Origin: Hahellaceae bacterium
GTDB taxonomy: Bacteria > Pseudomonadota > Gammaproteobacteria > Pseudomonadales > Oleiphilaceae
DNA: 64,000 nt
NCBI GenBank assembly: GCA_024234505.1
Contig: JACKOD010000001.1
Location: forward strand, 788,403 to 852,402
Direction of reading: 5' to 3'
The notes below the pieces were generated by a model. The model was not told the origin of the DNA. It did no database searches and saw only the letters and a list, made by a program, of their open reading frames with translations. Below are positions 41,043 through 49,472 of this stretch, in pieces. Made by a program: the position numbers and the translations under genes. The first letter of the stretch is position 1. Each line of letters opens with the position of its first letter.

Positions 41043-43979
41043 TTAATCTGATGACTCAATTAGCGTCAGACCAGCAGGCAGCGCTTCGCCAAAGATCAGC
41101 TTGGTTTGCGCCGCATCATCGGGCTCGGTTTGGGTCAGCATGCGTAACCATAATGCCGGAGTCTTAACCGCCTGCAGGCGTTCGATTACCTGCTGGCGCA
41201 AACGCTCATCCAGATCGCGCTCGCGGTCGCCACTCAGCCGACACATTAAGATCGCCGCAAAGGCCAGGTTAGGGCTGCGTTGCCAGTTTTCCTGCAGTAC
41301 CCGTGTCAGCCAGGTTTCGACTTGTTGCCGCGGGATGACCTGATGCAGGCTGGCATGGAACGGAATGCGCGAGGCAAGGCGGCCCAGCGCCCACCAACTG
41401 GTTTGGGTTTCACTGCTGTTTTGCAGGCGGGTTAACAGGCCGTCGCCAATGGCAATTTTGGCGCTGACCGGTAACAGCTCCAGCGAGCCGAGCAGGCGTA
41501 CCATGTCTTCGTAAGAGTGTTGTTTGGCTTCGGCCTGGAGTTTACGGCTGCCGATGTTGGCGGGGTCGATGTAGACGGCCAGGTCGGTGTAGATGCGCGC
41601 TTGCTGATCGGCATTCAGGCCCCCGGCAGCGCGGCGCCAGAATGTCCACCAGTCAATCCAGCTCTGGGTTTCCTGAGGAAAGGCCAGACCCTGTTCATAC
41701 AGCGGCCAGATTTTTTGCAGACGCCAGGCGTCCGCCGGGTGGCCGAAGCCGGGGCGCAGTCCGAAACCGGCCAGATTCAACCACAGGCGTTCGTGCTGCT
41801 GTGAGCGGCGGCGTTGGGCCTGACCTTGCAGTAGCTGGTCGAACAGGGTACGCAACAGATTGGCATCCCAGGTATCTCGTTTGCCCAGGCATTTCTCCAG
41901 ATCGTTACGCAGGGTTTTAATCAGCTTCGGATCGCTTTTTTGTTTCTTCTCACCATACAGTGCGTCTAACAGCGTTTGTGCTTCCGGCCAGCGTGGCGGT
42001 AGCGCGAGGCGGTTGGTAGTGCTGTGTGTTGCGCCATGTGTTGATCCGTCATCTGTGGCGCACTCTGCCGTACCTGTCTGGCGTACCTGAAATTCCACCT
42101 GCCAGCGCTGCGCGGGTTGATCGGCGGCGATACTCACACACTGTAATTGCAACGTGCCAACTTCGGTCAGGCTGGCCATCAGTTGTACCGGTACCTGTCT
42201 GGCGCTACCTTTGTTTGTGGTATTACCTGACTGCGGCGGCAGGGCCGCAATCAGCGGAGGCAAGGCAATAAAATCGTCGGCTAGTGTGGCCAGTTCGCCG
42301 GGCAGATAGGACTGATCGCGGGTGGTCGAGGTCAGATTGAAGATGACCGGTTGATCCAGCGTTAACAGAAATTGGCGATCCGTTAAGGCCACTTCGCACA
42401 GTTCCTCGGTGCCTTTGGGTAACAGGCATACCGTTTGGGCGCGCTCACCCTCGGCACCCGGCAACACCAGAAAAAACGAACGTGCGGAACCACCGCCGAT
42501 CTTGAGTTGCTGGCCACGTCGGGCCATGGCATAGGCCACGGCACCGTAGGCCACGGCCAGATCAGGATGCGGGTTGTCGAGACAAGTAACCGGCTGGCCT
42601 TGACGCCATTGTGCAAGTAAATCCTGCAGGCGCTGGTTTAACTGGCCGCTATTAAACACGCCGCCATTGAGTAGCAAGGCATCGGGAATGGCAGGTGCCG
42701 AATCGGCATCGGCGTTTAATGCATTATGATCATCCAACGCTTCGCGACAAGCACGCTCATGGTTACCAATAAAGGCGGCCAGATGCTTGCTGATGGCGGG
42801 GTCGCTGGCATAGGGCAGACCGAACTCCACCACTGCGCTGCGGCGTTTGTTTGGGCGCTGAGCAAAATCGCTGAGCGGGAAAAAACCGTCCAGCGCGATA
42901 GCTTGAACTTCGTCGCGGGTCAGTTCGCAGCTTTTCGCACCACCGATCAGTCGCGCACCGCTGCCCAACAGTGTGACCGTGGCCTGGGTGGGGGCGGTTT
43001 CCTGCAGCAAGCGCTCTTTGGCTTGGCGTGTCTGCTGGATCAACTGCGAGAGCTGTCCGGCACTCAGTGGCTTGCCGGGGGCCAGACGCTGTTCTGCGAG
43101 ATGCGCCAGCGCCAGGTCGATATTGTCTCCACCCAGCATCAGGTGATCACCGACACCGATGCGGGTCAGGTTGAGTTGCTGCTGTTCATCCAGCGCAATC
43201 TTGACCAGACTCAGGTCGGTGGTGCCACCGCCGACATCGCAAACCAGCAACAGGCGCAGATCGTTTAACAGTTGCGCGGCATTGGCTTGGTGCCGCGCGA
43301 ACCAGTCATAACAGACCGCGAGCGGCTCTTCCAGTAACAAAATATGGGGCAAACCGGCGAGCGTGGCTGCCTCAACCGTCAGCACACGAGCGCCTTCGTC
43401 AAACGAAGCCGGTACCGTGACCACGATTTCCTGATCTTCCAGCAGGGCATCGGGGTGTTCGTGGTTCCAGGCCTGGCGCACATAGTGGAGATAACTGGCA
43501 CTGGCAATCAGTGGCGATACCTTATCGGCCTCGGTGGCGGCAGACCAGGGCAGAATCGCGGCACGGCGATCCACCTGTGGATGCGACAGCCAGCTTTTGG
43601 CACTGACCACCAGACGACCGTCGGCTTTGGCACCCAGCGAACGCGCCCAGGCACCAATAACCCGGCGAGGCAGGTCTTCGAAGTGCGCCGGACTGGCATC
43701 CTGCGACCAGGGCAGCACCAGATCGGCTTCAGCCAGTTCGCCGGGGGCCGGATGGTAGCGAAACGACGGCAACAACGGCAGCTTGGCAACTTCACCCGGT
43801 GCTACCAGCTGCTCGATTTCGAAGATCTGGCGCTGCGCCGGTTGCATCTGGTCGCTTAGCGGGGCGTAGGACACCACGGTATGGGTGGTGCCCAGGTCAA
43901 TCCCCACCAGATAGCGCGCCGCTGGGCGGCTTTGATCAACCTTGGAAGAGGGCGGGTTGCTGTCTGTTGTCTGTGTCAT
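41043..43979 (-). CDS. Hsp70-family protein with C-terminal DUF3731-like extension
   Basis: 978-residue DnaK-like ATPase. The actin-like nucleotide-binding domain occupies about 20-520, with YLVGIDLGTTHTVVSY, VTVPASFDEGARVLTVEAA, LLVCDVGGGTTDLSLV and LLNGGVFNSGQLNQRL. A beta-rich substrate-binding-like segment follows (about 540-680), then a long helical region to the end matching the DUF3731 type of extension (WDANLLRTLFDQLLQ, LNLAGFGLRPGFGHPADAWR). It is not DnaK itself; the family is associated with an unknown chaperone function. It is the last gene of the operon with a second Hsp70 and a DUF2760 protein, 33 bp apart. Confidence 0.88.
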   Translation of the reverse strand: MTQTTDSNPPSSKVDQSRPAARYLVGIDLGTTHTVVSYAPLSDQMQPAQRQIFEIEQLVAPGEVAKLPLLPSFRYHPAPGELAEADLVLPWSQDASPAHFEDLPRRVIGAWARSLGAKADGRLVVSAKSWLSHPQVDRRAAILPWSAATEADKVSPLIASASYLHYVRQAWNHEHPDALLEDQEIVVTVPASFDEGARVLTVEAATLAGLPHILLLEEPLAVCYDWFARHQANAAQLLNDLRLLLVCDVGGGTTDLSLVKIALDEQQQLNLTRIGVGDHLMLGGDNIDLALAHLAEQRLAPGKPLSAGQLSQLIQQTRQAKERLLQETAPTQATVTLLGSGARLIGGAKSCELTRDEVQAIALDGFFPLSDFAQRPNKRRSAVVEFGLPYASDPAISKHLAAFIGNHERACREALDDHNALNADADSAPAIPDALLLNGGVFNSGQLNQRLQDLLAQWRQGQPVTCLDNPHPDLAVAYGAVAYAMARRGQQLKIGGGSARSFFLVLPGAEGERAQTVCLLPKGTEELCEVALTDRQFLLTLDQPVIFNLTSTTRDQSYLPGELATLADDFIALPPLIAALPPQSGNTTNKGSARQVPVQLMASLTEVGTLQLQCVSIAADQPAQRWQVEFQVRQTGTAECATDDGSTHGATHSTTNRLALPPRWPEAQTLLDALYGEKKQKSDPKLIKTLRNDLEKCLGKRDTWDANLLRTLFDQLLQGQAQRRRSQQHERLWLNLAGFGLRPGFGHPADAWRLQKIWPLYEQGLAFPQETQSWIDWWTFWRRAAGGLNADQQARIYTDLAVYIDPANIGSRKLQAEAKQHSYEDMVRLLGSLELLPVSAKIAIGDGLLTRLQNSSETQTSWWALGRLASRIPFHASLHQVIPRQQVETWLTRVLQENWQRSPNLAFAAILMCRLSGDRERDLDERLRQQVIERLQAVKTPALWLRMLTQTEPDDAAQTKLIFGEALPAGLTLIESSD

Positions 43980-44012
43980 GTGCCTGTCTGTATTGTATTT
44001 ACAATTGGGGGA

Positions 44013-45893
44013 TTAGCTTCTCACGTCCAGTTCCACTTGCCAGCGGCGGGGTTCACCGGCATCGGCACCGACCGCTATGGCTTCCAGTTGCAGGGTGCCG
44101 ATTTCGGTGACTTTGGAGGCCAGTCGTACCATGACGACCTCGCCAGCTCGGCGGCTGCTGTCTTCCAGCGTGACCTGAATTTCCGGCAACTCACTGAGTT
44201 CATCGTCGTGCCAGTGGCTGAGGCGGGTGCCAACCTCGTCGTGACGACGGGTGCGGGAGCCAAAAAAGCGGAAAAACACCGGTTCGCCCACCACCAGGCC
44301 GAATTCGTCAGCGCTGGGGGCTGAGGCGGTGCCTTCTTCCATACCGAATGGCGCGATACACAGGGCTTCCAGCGGTGGTTCCAGACCCGGTACGGCAGGC
44401 ATGGCGCTTTCAATGCCGACATAGTAGGCACTGGCCAGACCACCCCGGATACGCACGCCCTTGCCCTGACGCACAAAGCCGTAATAACTGGCACCACAGG
44501 CGACCGCAAGGTCGAGGTCGGTATCCTGCAACAATCGAGCTGGCTCGGCATCGGCAGAGGTCAGCCAGTGGTTGATCTGGGCCAGCAGGCGCTGACGCAG
44601 GTGGGTGGCTTTCAGTACGCCACCGTTAAGCAGGATCGCGGTGGGGCGGATAAAGCTTGCGGGAGCGGCGGGCGCTAACGGGTCGTCACTTAATACGTCA
44701 TCGGCGGCATCGTGCTGGCGACTCAAAAAGCCGGCCAGATGTCGGCTGATCGCCGGGTCCTGGGCATAGGGCAGGCCGCGTTGAGTCAGGGCACTGCGAC
44801 GGCTTTGGCGTGGATGATCCTCAATATCGACCAAGGGGAAGAAGCCTTCCATCAGGGATTGCTGAACTTCGTCGCGCGTCAGTTCACCGCGCAGGGTGCC
44901 GCCTAGCAGTTTCGAGCCACGACCGGGCACGGTAATGGGGACGCTGTCGGTGTCGTTGTCGCTCAGCAGGATTTCCTTGGCATCACGGCAGGCCTGTACG
45001 ATGGCCTGAATCTGCCAGGGTTCGAGCGTTTTGCCTTCGGCTTCCAGCTTGGCCTTGACCCGATAGGCCAGAGCCAGATCCATGTTATCGCCGCCCAACA
45101 AAATGTGCTCACCTACGGCGATGCGGTTCAGTATCAGGTTGCCGTCGTCGTTATTGACCGCGACCAGTGAAAAGTCGGTGGTGCCGCCGCCAATATCCAC
45201 GACCAGAATAATATCGCCCACGTTGACCTGATCGCGCCATTGTTCGCCGCTGGCATGAATCCAGTTATAGACCGCTGCCATTGGCTCTTCGAGCAGGGTC
45301 AGGTTCGCGATGCCGGACTCCTGAGCCGCTTCGGCAGTCAGTTCGCGGGCCACCGGATCGAACGAGGCAGGAATAGTGACCGTGACTTCCTGATCGGCCA
45401 ACGGGTGTTCGGGGTTGGCGTGATCCCAGGCCTGACGCAGGTGGTGCAGGTATTCCAGCGTGGCCTGTACCGGTGAAATCCGTGTGATTTCTTCCTGATT
45501 GCCAGCGGGCAGAATATCCGCGTGACGGTCTACTTCCGAGTGACAAAGCCAGCTTTTGGCACTGCTGACCAGTCGAATTGGCGTCTTGGCACCCAAGTGC
45601 CGTGCGATACTGCCGACAATTTCACTGGGCTGATCGGTCCAGGGCAGGGCCAGATCGCCCGGCTGCAATTCGGCGTCGTGGGCCATGTACATAAACGACG
45701 GCAATTGCTTGCGTGCTTCGATCGCCCCGGGGGTCGTGAGCTGGGGAATATCCATCACCTGCAGCGCGGGTACCGGTTCCAGTTGCTGTTGTGCCTGCTG
45801 TAAATCCAGCCAGGCCAGCACAATGTTGGTGGTGCCCAGGTCGATACCGACCGAATAACGTGCCTGTTGACCGTCCATAGTCGTGTTGCTCAC
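44013..45893 (-). CDS. Hsp70-family protein (second paralogue)
   Basis: 626-residue Hsp70-like ATPase with motifs YSVGIDLGTTNIVLAW, VTIPASFDPVARELTAEAA, ILVVDIGGGTTDFSLV and LLNGGVLKATHLRQRL in the nucleotide-binding domain (about 12-500) and a short beta-rich C-terminal segment (EIQVTLEDSSRRAGEVVMVRLASKVTEIGTLQLEAI). It lacks the helical lid of DnaK. Its ATG overlaps the stop of the preceding DUF2760 gene by four bases (ATGA), and it lies 33 bp before the larger Hsp70, so all three are translated together. The two Hsp70s are clearly related but well diverged, suggesting a heteromeric or division-of-labour partnership. Confidence 0.9.
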   Translation of the reverse strand: MSNTTMDGQQARYSVGIDLGTTNIVLAWLDLQQAQQQLEPVPALQVMDIPQLTTPGAIEARKQLPSFMYMAHDAELQPGDLALPWTDQPSEIVGSIARHLGAKTPIRLVSSAKSWLCHSEVDRHADILPAGNQEEITRISPVQATLEYLHHLRQAWDHANPEHPLADQEVTVTIPASFDPVARELTAEAAQESGIANLTLLEEPMAAVYNWIHASGEQWRDQVNVGDIILVVDIGGGTTDFSLVAVNNDDGNLILNRIAVGEHILLGGDNMDLALAYRVKAKLEAEGKTLEPWQIQAIVQACRDAKEILLSDNDTDSVPITVPGRGSKLLGGTLRGELTRDEVQQSLMEGFFPLVDIEDHPRQSRRSALTQRGLPYAQDPAISRHLAGFLSRQHDAADDVLSDDPLAPAAPASFIRPTAILLNGGVLKATHLRQRLLAQINHWLTSADAEPARLLQDTDLDLAVACGASYYGFVRQGKGVRIRGGLASAYYVGIESAMPAVPGLEPPLEALCIAPFGMEEGTASAPSADEFGLVVGEPVFFRFFGSRTRRHDEVGTRLSHWHDDELSELPEIQVTLEDSSRRAGEVVMVRLASKVTEIGTLQLEAIAVGADAGEPRRWQVELDVRS

Positions 45894-46513
45894 AGTTCCA
45901 CCTCCGCGGGGGTAATAATGCTTGTATCGTGATGTGGTGCCAGTTTCGGCAGTTGTACGTTGGTGACTTTCCAGCCGCGATGTACCAGGGTTCCGTTATA
46001 GGGGCCGGAGCCTACCAAATTGCCGGTCAAACGCAGTTCCGATGGGTTAAAGCCTGCGGCAATGCTGACGCGGCTTTCTTCCGCCTCTGTGCGTATGTTG
46101 CTCAGGCGGAAATAATGGTTGATGGTTTTTTTACTGCCTTCATGGACCACGCGGGCCACGGCACCGATCTCGGCATCGGAAAAACCGGCCAGATCTTCAT
46201 TAATAAAGTCGATAAAGCGGGCGTCCTGCTGCAATAAGGCCAGCAATTGCAGGGCTGCATCCGGGCTGGCGCTTTGCAGCGCTGGTGCGACCGGTGCGGG
46301 TTTTTCCTCAGGTTTGGCTTCGGGTTCGGCGGGTGCTGCGACCTTGGCTTCAACGACTGGTTGAGTTTGCGGCGCAGCTGGCTGTGCGGCCGGTGTGGAT
46401 TTACGACGCTGGCCGAGCAACACTGCCAAAACGATCACCACGGCGGCCAGAATCAAATGCAAAAGATCCAGGGTGATTGGCGAATGGGAAAAGGTAGAAA
46501 AATCAAAATTCAT
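45890..46513 (-). CDS. DUF2760 protein, membrane-anchored
   Basis: 207-residue protein with an N-terminal membrane helix (about 16-36, LLHLILAAVVIVLAVLLG), a Pro/Ala/Glu-rich linker (about 40-85) and a C-terminal DUF2760 domain (about 90-207: LQLLALLQQDARFIDFINEDLAGFSDAEIGA, VHEGSKKTINHYF, GFNPSELRLTGNLVGSGPYNGTLVHRGW). The domain is known mainly from operons with Hsp70-like proteins, as here, and would tether them to the membrane. ATG 46513 is used; the frame extends to 46636 without support. First gene of the operon; the 4-bp overlap with the next gene couples translation. Confidence 0.88.
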   Translation of the reverse strand: MNFDFSTFSHSPITLDLLHLILAAVVIVLAVLLGQRRKSTPAAQPAAPQTQPVVEAKVAAPAEPEAKPEEKPAPVAPALQSASPDAALQLLALLQQDARFIDFINEDLAGFSDAEIGAVARVVHEGSKKTINHYFRLSNIRTEAEESRVSIAAGFNPSELRLTGNLVGSGPYNGTLVHRGWKVTNVQLPKLAPHHDTSIITPAEVEL

Positions 46514-46804
46514 GGGGATTCTCGCGCATGTTTGAGCTAATGATATAAACGACGGCGATTCTAACACGACCTTGGTGACATAGGGCTGTCTTGAGAGACT
46601 TTTGGGGCGGCAATACAGGACAATTGTGTTTTTCATTTGGTTGATGCTGAATTGCAGGTTGCCAAACTAATCAAAATATCAATTGCCAGGAGATATACGA
46701 ACTTGATTCGCCTATCCTTGGTAAATGGGTTTTTCTACAGGCCGGGTGCTGAAAGTGGTGAACCAAAAACTCAAGAGATAGTAGAGTTCATTGGAATTAA
46801 AAAC
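46514..46804. other. start of accessory island; cassette-end remnant
   Basis: About 290 bp without a full gene. A frame with no start codon is open from 46595 to the TAA at 46808-46810 and may be the 3' end of a lost cassette gene. The stretch 46712-46738 (CCTTGGTAAATGGGTTTTTC and onward) matches, with one base inserted, sequence before both GNAT cassettes (49047 and 59350), so this is a piece of the same cassette family. Confidence 0.5.
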
Positions 46805-46899
46805 GGCTAACAAGGCAATCAAAGATCGCCCACAAAAGGGCCTGTGGTCTGGACCTTCACTGCTACGCAGCCCGGTCCTTTATTGCGAGCGTTATGCCC
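46805..46899 (+). repeat. attC-like integron recombination site
   Basis: 95-bp imperfect inverted repeat. The left arm begins GGCTAAC (46805-46811), with its TAA also serving as a stop codon, and continues AAGGCAATCAAAG; the right arm is CTTTATTGCGAGCGTTATGC with the R' core GTTATGC at 46891-46897. Arms pair as GGC-TAAC...GCAAT with bulges, the asymmetry expected of attC. The centre contains a nested hairpin (GGACC...GGTCC around CTGC-TAC-GCAG). Confidence 0.78.
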
Positions 46900-46951
46900 C
46901 AAAAAATCGAGTGGAGCAACGATTGGTGATCAAATGTTTTGAGATAGCGCT

Positions 46952-47086
46952 ATGCGGACAGAAATGGAAGAACTTTTAAAACTTGGATCATTGCCGTTGG
47001 AGGCTAATGCGACCGAGGAGTATTTGTTGAAATTCGAGCGCATATTGAGCTCAATTGAGCCACCAATCACAGTGATATTTGTGTGA
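46952..47086 (+). CDS. 44-residue ORF in a cassette, possibly truncated
   Basis: Short frame starting MRTEMEELLKLGSLPLEANATEEYL and ending TVIFV before TGA. It begins 55 bp after the attC core at 46891-46897, as cassette genes do. The predicted helix-rich start resembles the first 40 residues of small cytoplasmic proteins of unknown function, and the abrupt end suggests that the 3' part was lost. There is no Shine-Dalgarno of strength. I do not recognise a family. Confidence 0.4.
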   Translation: MRTEMEELLKLGSLPLEANATEEYLLKFERILSSIEPPITVIFV

Positions 47087-47105
47087 TTTTGTGTAGTATT
47101 TCATT

Positions 47106-47198
47106 ATGATGACCACCTAAAGTATGTGCCTGAGAGCACCTCACACATTGGATAGTCGTTCGACCTGCCAAGCCCGAAAATCCTTGGGTGGTCATCAT
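47106..47198. repeat. 93-bp palindromic element with 12-bp perfect ends (MITE-like)
   Basis: ATGATGACCACC (47106-47117) is matched exactly by GGTGGTCATCAT (47187-47198), and pairing continues inward with mismatches. No coding capacity. It may be a miniature inverted-repeat element or the arms of an unusual recombination site; a GTTGGGT core-like heptamer follows at 47238-47244. Confidence 0.6.
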
Positions 47199-47298
47199 TA
47201 GAATCAAGGCGTTCAATGCGGCCTTAGGTGAGCCCTCGTTGGGTTACATTGATAATTAGTAAATGGAATAAAATACAAATATCACGGAGACGTTAAAT

Positions 47299-47760
47299 AT
47301 GAGTGATCAATCCTTTTTAAAATTGGAAAAGCAGTCTATTGAAGTAGTAAAAGGATTTGTAAACCCGCGAGGCAAATATCCAGAGAATTACCCAACCTGT
47401 TCAACCGATGATAGAGGTCTTTATTTTGTTGACGCAGGGTATGCTGAAATACACAGCGGATTTTTCAGCATATTTATGTTGAATAACGAGCGCTGCACTT
47501 TGCGGTTCAATGCTGAATACCATGGTAATGACAGCCACCCGTATAGTTCTTTTTTTTACGGAAAAGATAGTGTTGTTGCAGAGGTCGGTAAAAGCAATAT
47601 TGTTAAAATGAGGGATGAAATAATATTAGCTATCGACAATAAACTAAAATCTGAATTCGGTGATGACTGTTCGCTGAAATTAATACTTGGCAATGATGGC
47701 ATGGATAAGCTATACAAATACTACAGCTTTATCGTGCATCTAGATAATAAGCTTGGCTAA
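47299..47760 (+). CDS. cassette-borne hypothetical protein
   Basis: 153-residue soluble protein with no signal peptide or membrane segment. Sequence features: N-terminal LEKQSIEVVKGFVNPRGKYPENYPTC, a mixed alpha/beta middle (YAEIHSGFFSIFMLNNERCTLRFNAEYHG) and a C-terminal VGKSNIVKMRDEIILAIDNKL segment. I do not recognise a family. ACGGAG lies about ten bases before the ATG. The stop codon TAA is embedded in GGCTAAC, the left core of the attC-like site that follows, exactly as in integron cassettes. AT-rich relative to the Hsp70 operon. Confidence 0.7.
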   Translation: MSDQSFLKLEKQSIEVVKGFVNPRGKYPENYPTCSTDDRGLYFVDAGYAEIHSGFFSIFMLNNERCTLRFNAEYHGNDSHPYSSFFYGKDSVVAEVGKSNIVKMRDEIILAIDNKLKSEFGDDCSLKLILGNDGMDKLYKYYSFIVHLDNKLG

Positions 47761-47907
47761 CTATATATTTTGAACTGGGGGTGTGAATCTAAATCACCTA
47801 GCAAGTTACATGAGTCATGTGAGTTTAAATTAAAGGGTATAGTAGAGGCGGGTGAAGTTAACCTTGCTTTATATGAATATTAAGATCTAAGTTAATACAT
47901 GTTAGCC
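47755..47907 (+). repeat. attC-like site (long)
   Basis: GGCTAAC (47755-47761) and GTTAGCC (47901-47907) are exact reverse complements and flank 139 bp of low-complexity sequence; pairing extends weakly inside (TATATA with TTAATACAT). Spacing to the upstream stop and to the next gene (48 bp) fits a cassette boundary, although it is longer than usual. Confidence 0.55.
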
Positions 47908-47955
47908 CTCTCCGAATCAAGTGATATTAACAATTACGGAAATTAGATTTTTGTT

Positions 47956-48252
47956 ATGAATATAGATATTTCCGGGGGCTTAGTACACGAACTACCTTAT
48001 GATTTGGCTAAGGCATTAACTGAAAACAATATAGTTGATCTCTGGGAAAATCTATCGCCAATTGGTCGCAATGAATTTATTTGTTGGGTCGAAGATGCCA
48101 AACAAATGAAGACTAGAGTTAAGCGGATCAATCGCGCCGTTGAGACACTCCTCGAAGGAAAGAAACGACCTTGCTGTTGGGCAGGGTGTATTCATCGAAC
48201 GGACAAAAAGCCAAGCAAATGGCAACAAGATGTTTTAATTAAAAAAGTCTAA
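47956..48252 (+). CDS. YdeI/OmpD-associated (OmdA) family protein
   Basis: 98-residue protein matching the C-terminal half of YdeI/OmpD-associated proteins: LPYDLAKALTENNIVDLWENLSPIGRNEFICWVEDAKQMKTRVKRINRAVETLLEGKKRP, with the conserved helical S-P-x-x-R-x-E-x-x-x-W and R-x-x-R-I motifs. Members are small cytoplasmic proteins linked to stress and antimicrobial peptide resistance, common in integron cassettes. The C-terminal CCWAGCIHR segment has three Cys, which could bind metal. It starts 48 bp after an attC-like core and ends about 90 bp before the next site. Confidence 0.82.
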   Translation: MNIDISGGLVHELPYDLAKALTENNIVDLWENLSPIGRNEFICWVEDAKQMKTRVKRINRAVETLLEGKKRPCCWAGCIHRTDKKPSKWQQDVLIKKV

Positions 48253-48340
48253 AATATTAGTCAATATTCAAAAGACTGGTTTTTTCTCTGCGACAAACGA
48301 AGTGTTCGAGGGGCTTCGGGCATATTTCGCAGGTCCGAGC

Positions 48341-48408
48341 ACATAACCAGTGCATTAAGTCTGCTTCGGCCAGACTAGGGCGGGCCACTACTGGCGCATT
48401 AGTTGGGC
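48341..48408 (+). repeat. attC-like integron site (68 bp)
   Basis: Left core ACATAAC (48341-48347) and right core GTTGGGC (48402-48408), matching the RYYYAAC / GTTRRRY consensus. The arms share TGC/GCA pairing, and a central hairpin AGTCTG-N7-CAGACT sits between them. The length is typical of the classic 59-base-element class. It lies between the OmdA-like gene and the NTF2-like gene. Confidence 0.78.
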
Positions 48409-48447
48409 GCTGCTTATGCAGAGCGTTAAAAATAATGAGGAAAATGA

Positions 48448-48792
48448 ATGGAATCTATAAATCTTAGCGATAAGGAAATTATTGATATAGTAAGGCCATT
48501 AGCTGAGCATACGGAAAATGCATGGAATGAAAAAAATTACAGGGAATTTTGTCGGTATTTTATTGATGATGATTTTTCAGAAGAAGAATTTAATCGCCAG
48601 ATCGAAGAAAGCTATGACGTATATGGCAAACATACGATGGCTGATTTAGTGGCTATCCATAGAAACCCGGATAATGTAATTGTTCTGTGGAAGGTAGCCT
48701 TGGAAATGCGAAAGGAACAAGGTTTGCTAATTTATGGCTTTAGAGAGCGTGATGGCAAAGTATTAATTGAAGGTTGTTCGTATCATGCTTAA
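48448..48792 (+). CDS. NTF2/SnoaL-like small protein (intact copy)
   Basis: 114-residue protein with the alpha/beta cone pattern of nuclear-transport-factor-2-like folds: IIDIVRPLAEHTENAWNEKNYREFCRYFIDDDFSEEEF, then beta strands TMADLVAIHRNPDNVIVLWKVALEM and LIYGFRERDGKVLIEGCSYH. Such proteins may be ketosteroid-isomerase-like enzymes or binding domains; no catalytic residue is evident. ATGAGGAAAATGA precedes the ATG. A second copy at 57086 is inactivated by a stop at codon 51 and an IS3-family insertion. Cassette start lies 24 bp upstream, after the core CGTTAAA. Confidence 0.68.
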   Translation: MESINLSDKEIIDIVRPLAEHTENAWNEKNYREFCRYFIDDDFSEEEFNRQIEESYDVYGKHTMADLVAIHRNPDNVIVLWKVALEMRKEQGLLIYGFRERDGKVLIEGCSYHA

Positions 48793-49092
48793 AACAAGCA
48801 TGTCTAGCAGCCATTTCTACTAACCAATTGTGGTTCGGCGCTCAGTCGTTGTCCCGCTGCCAAGGTGTCACCGCCATCGCCAAAGACTTTAGTTGGATAA
48901 AATCCTTCCATCTCCGAGCGTACGATATTGATCGCCAGTGCTGTTACAATTGGGCATTTATAAAAAGAAAGTTGCGATAAAAGCGGTAGAGAGGCAATTA
49001 CATAAACCTAAAACATAAAACTAAATTGATAAAGCCGGAGGACAAGCCTTGGTAATGGGTTTTTCTACAGGCTCGTTAGCTGAAGTCAGGTT

Positions 49093-49472
49093 ATGAATAT
49101 TACTGAAGTATCAAGTGATAATTTATCTGTGTACCTAAATTTAGCCCAATGTTACGAGGCTGAGTTTTCTGTATTAACTAAGAAGAAGCCAGATGAAAAT
49201 GGCCTGTTTATGCTAGATACTGAAATTGTTTCCCCCACCAGAGGTTATATTTTATATGTCGGCAATGCTCCCGCAGGTATCGCGGCAATAGGGTGCAAAG
49301 GCGATTCCGAATATGAAGTTTACGAGTTTTATGTCGTTCCTTATTTTAGGAATAATAAGCTAGGTGTTAAGTTTGCCCATGGAATCTGGCAAATGTTGCC
49401 TGGTGAGTGGGTGGTTAAACAAATTCAAGGGGCTAATCACGCCATTAATTTTTGGCGATATTGTATTAATTG
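49093..49472 (+). pseudogene. GNAT acetyltransferase, 3' end lost to an IS element
   Basis: First 126 codons of a GNAT-like protein (MNITEVSSDNLSVYLNLAQCYEAEFS, then PAGIAAIGCKGDSEYEVYEFYVVPYFRNNKLGVKFAHGI), where the last block is the acetyl-CoA binding motif A region. The IS5-family element begins at 49473, replacing the final 28 codons that survive in the copy at 59396. The frame continues a short way into the insertion, so a 146-residue fusion ending NTVVIS could be made. The sequence after the insertion is unrelated, so a deletion or rearrangement accompanied or followed insertion. Confidence 0.85.

Larger units (their letters stand above)
48424..49472 (+). repeat. first copy of duplicated two-cassette block
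   Basis: 1049 bp nearly identical to 57062-57389 plus 59055-59775. The left edge of homology is CGTTAAAA, a core-site-like sequence right after the attC site, and the right edge is the IS5-family insertion. Contains an intact NTF2-like gene, a boundary region and the first 126 codons of a GNAT gene. Confidence 0.92.

Noticed and set aside
42726..43268. Long open frames on the plus strand inside the Hsp70 genes (also 43344-43859 and 45522-45803)
   Set aside because: They are antisense to well-conserved Hsp70 coding sequence in GC-rich DNA, where shadow frames are expected.
48774..48980. 68-residue open frame repeated identically at 59077-59283
   Set aside because: It lies over the end of the NTF2-like gene and the cassette junction, has no ribosome site or protein-like character, and is repeated only because the DNA block is duplicated.
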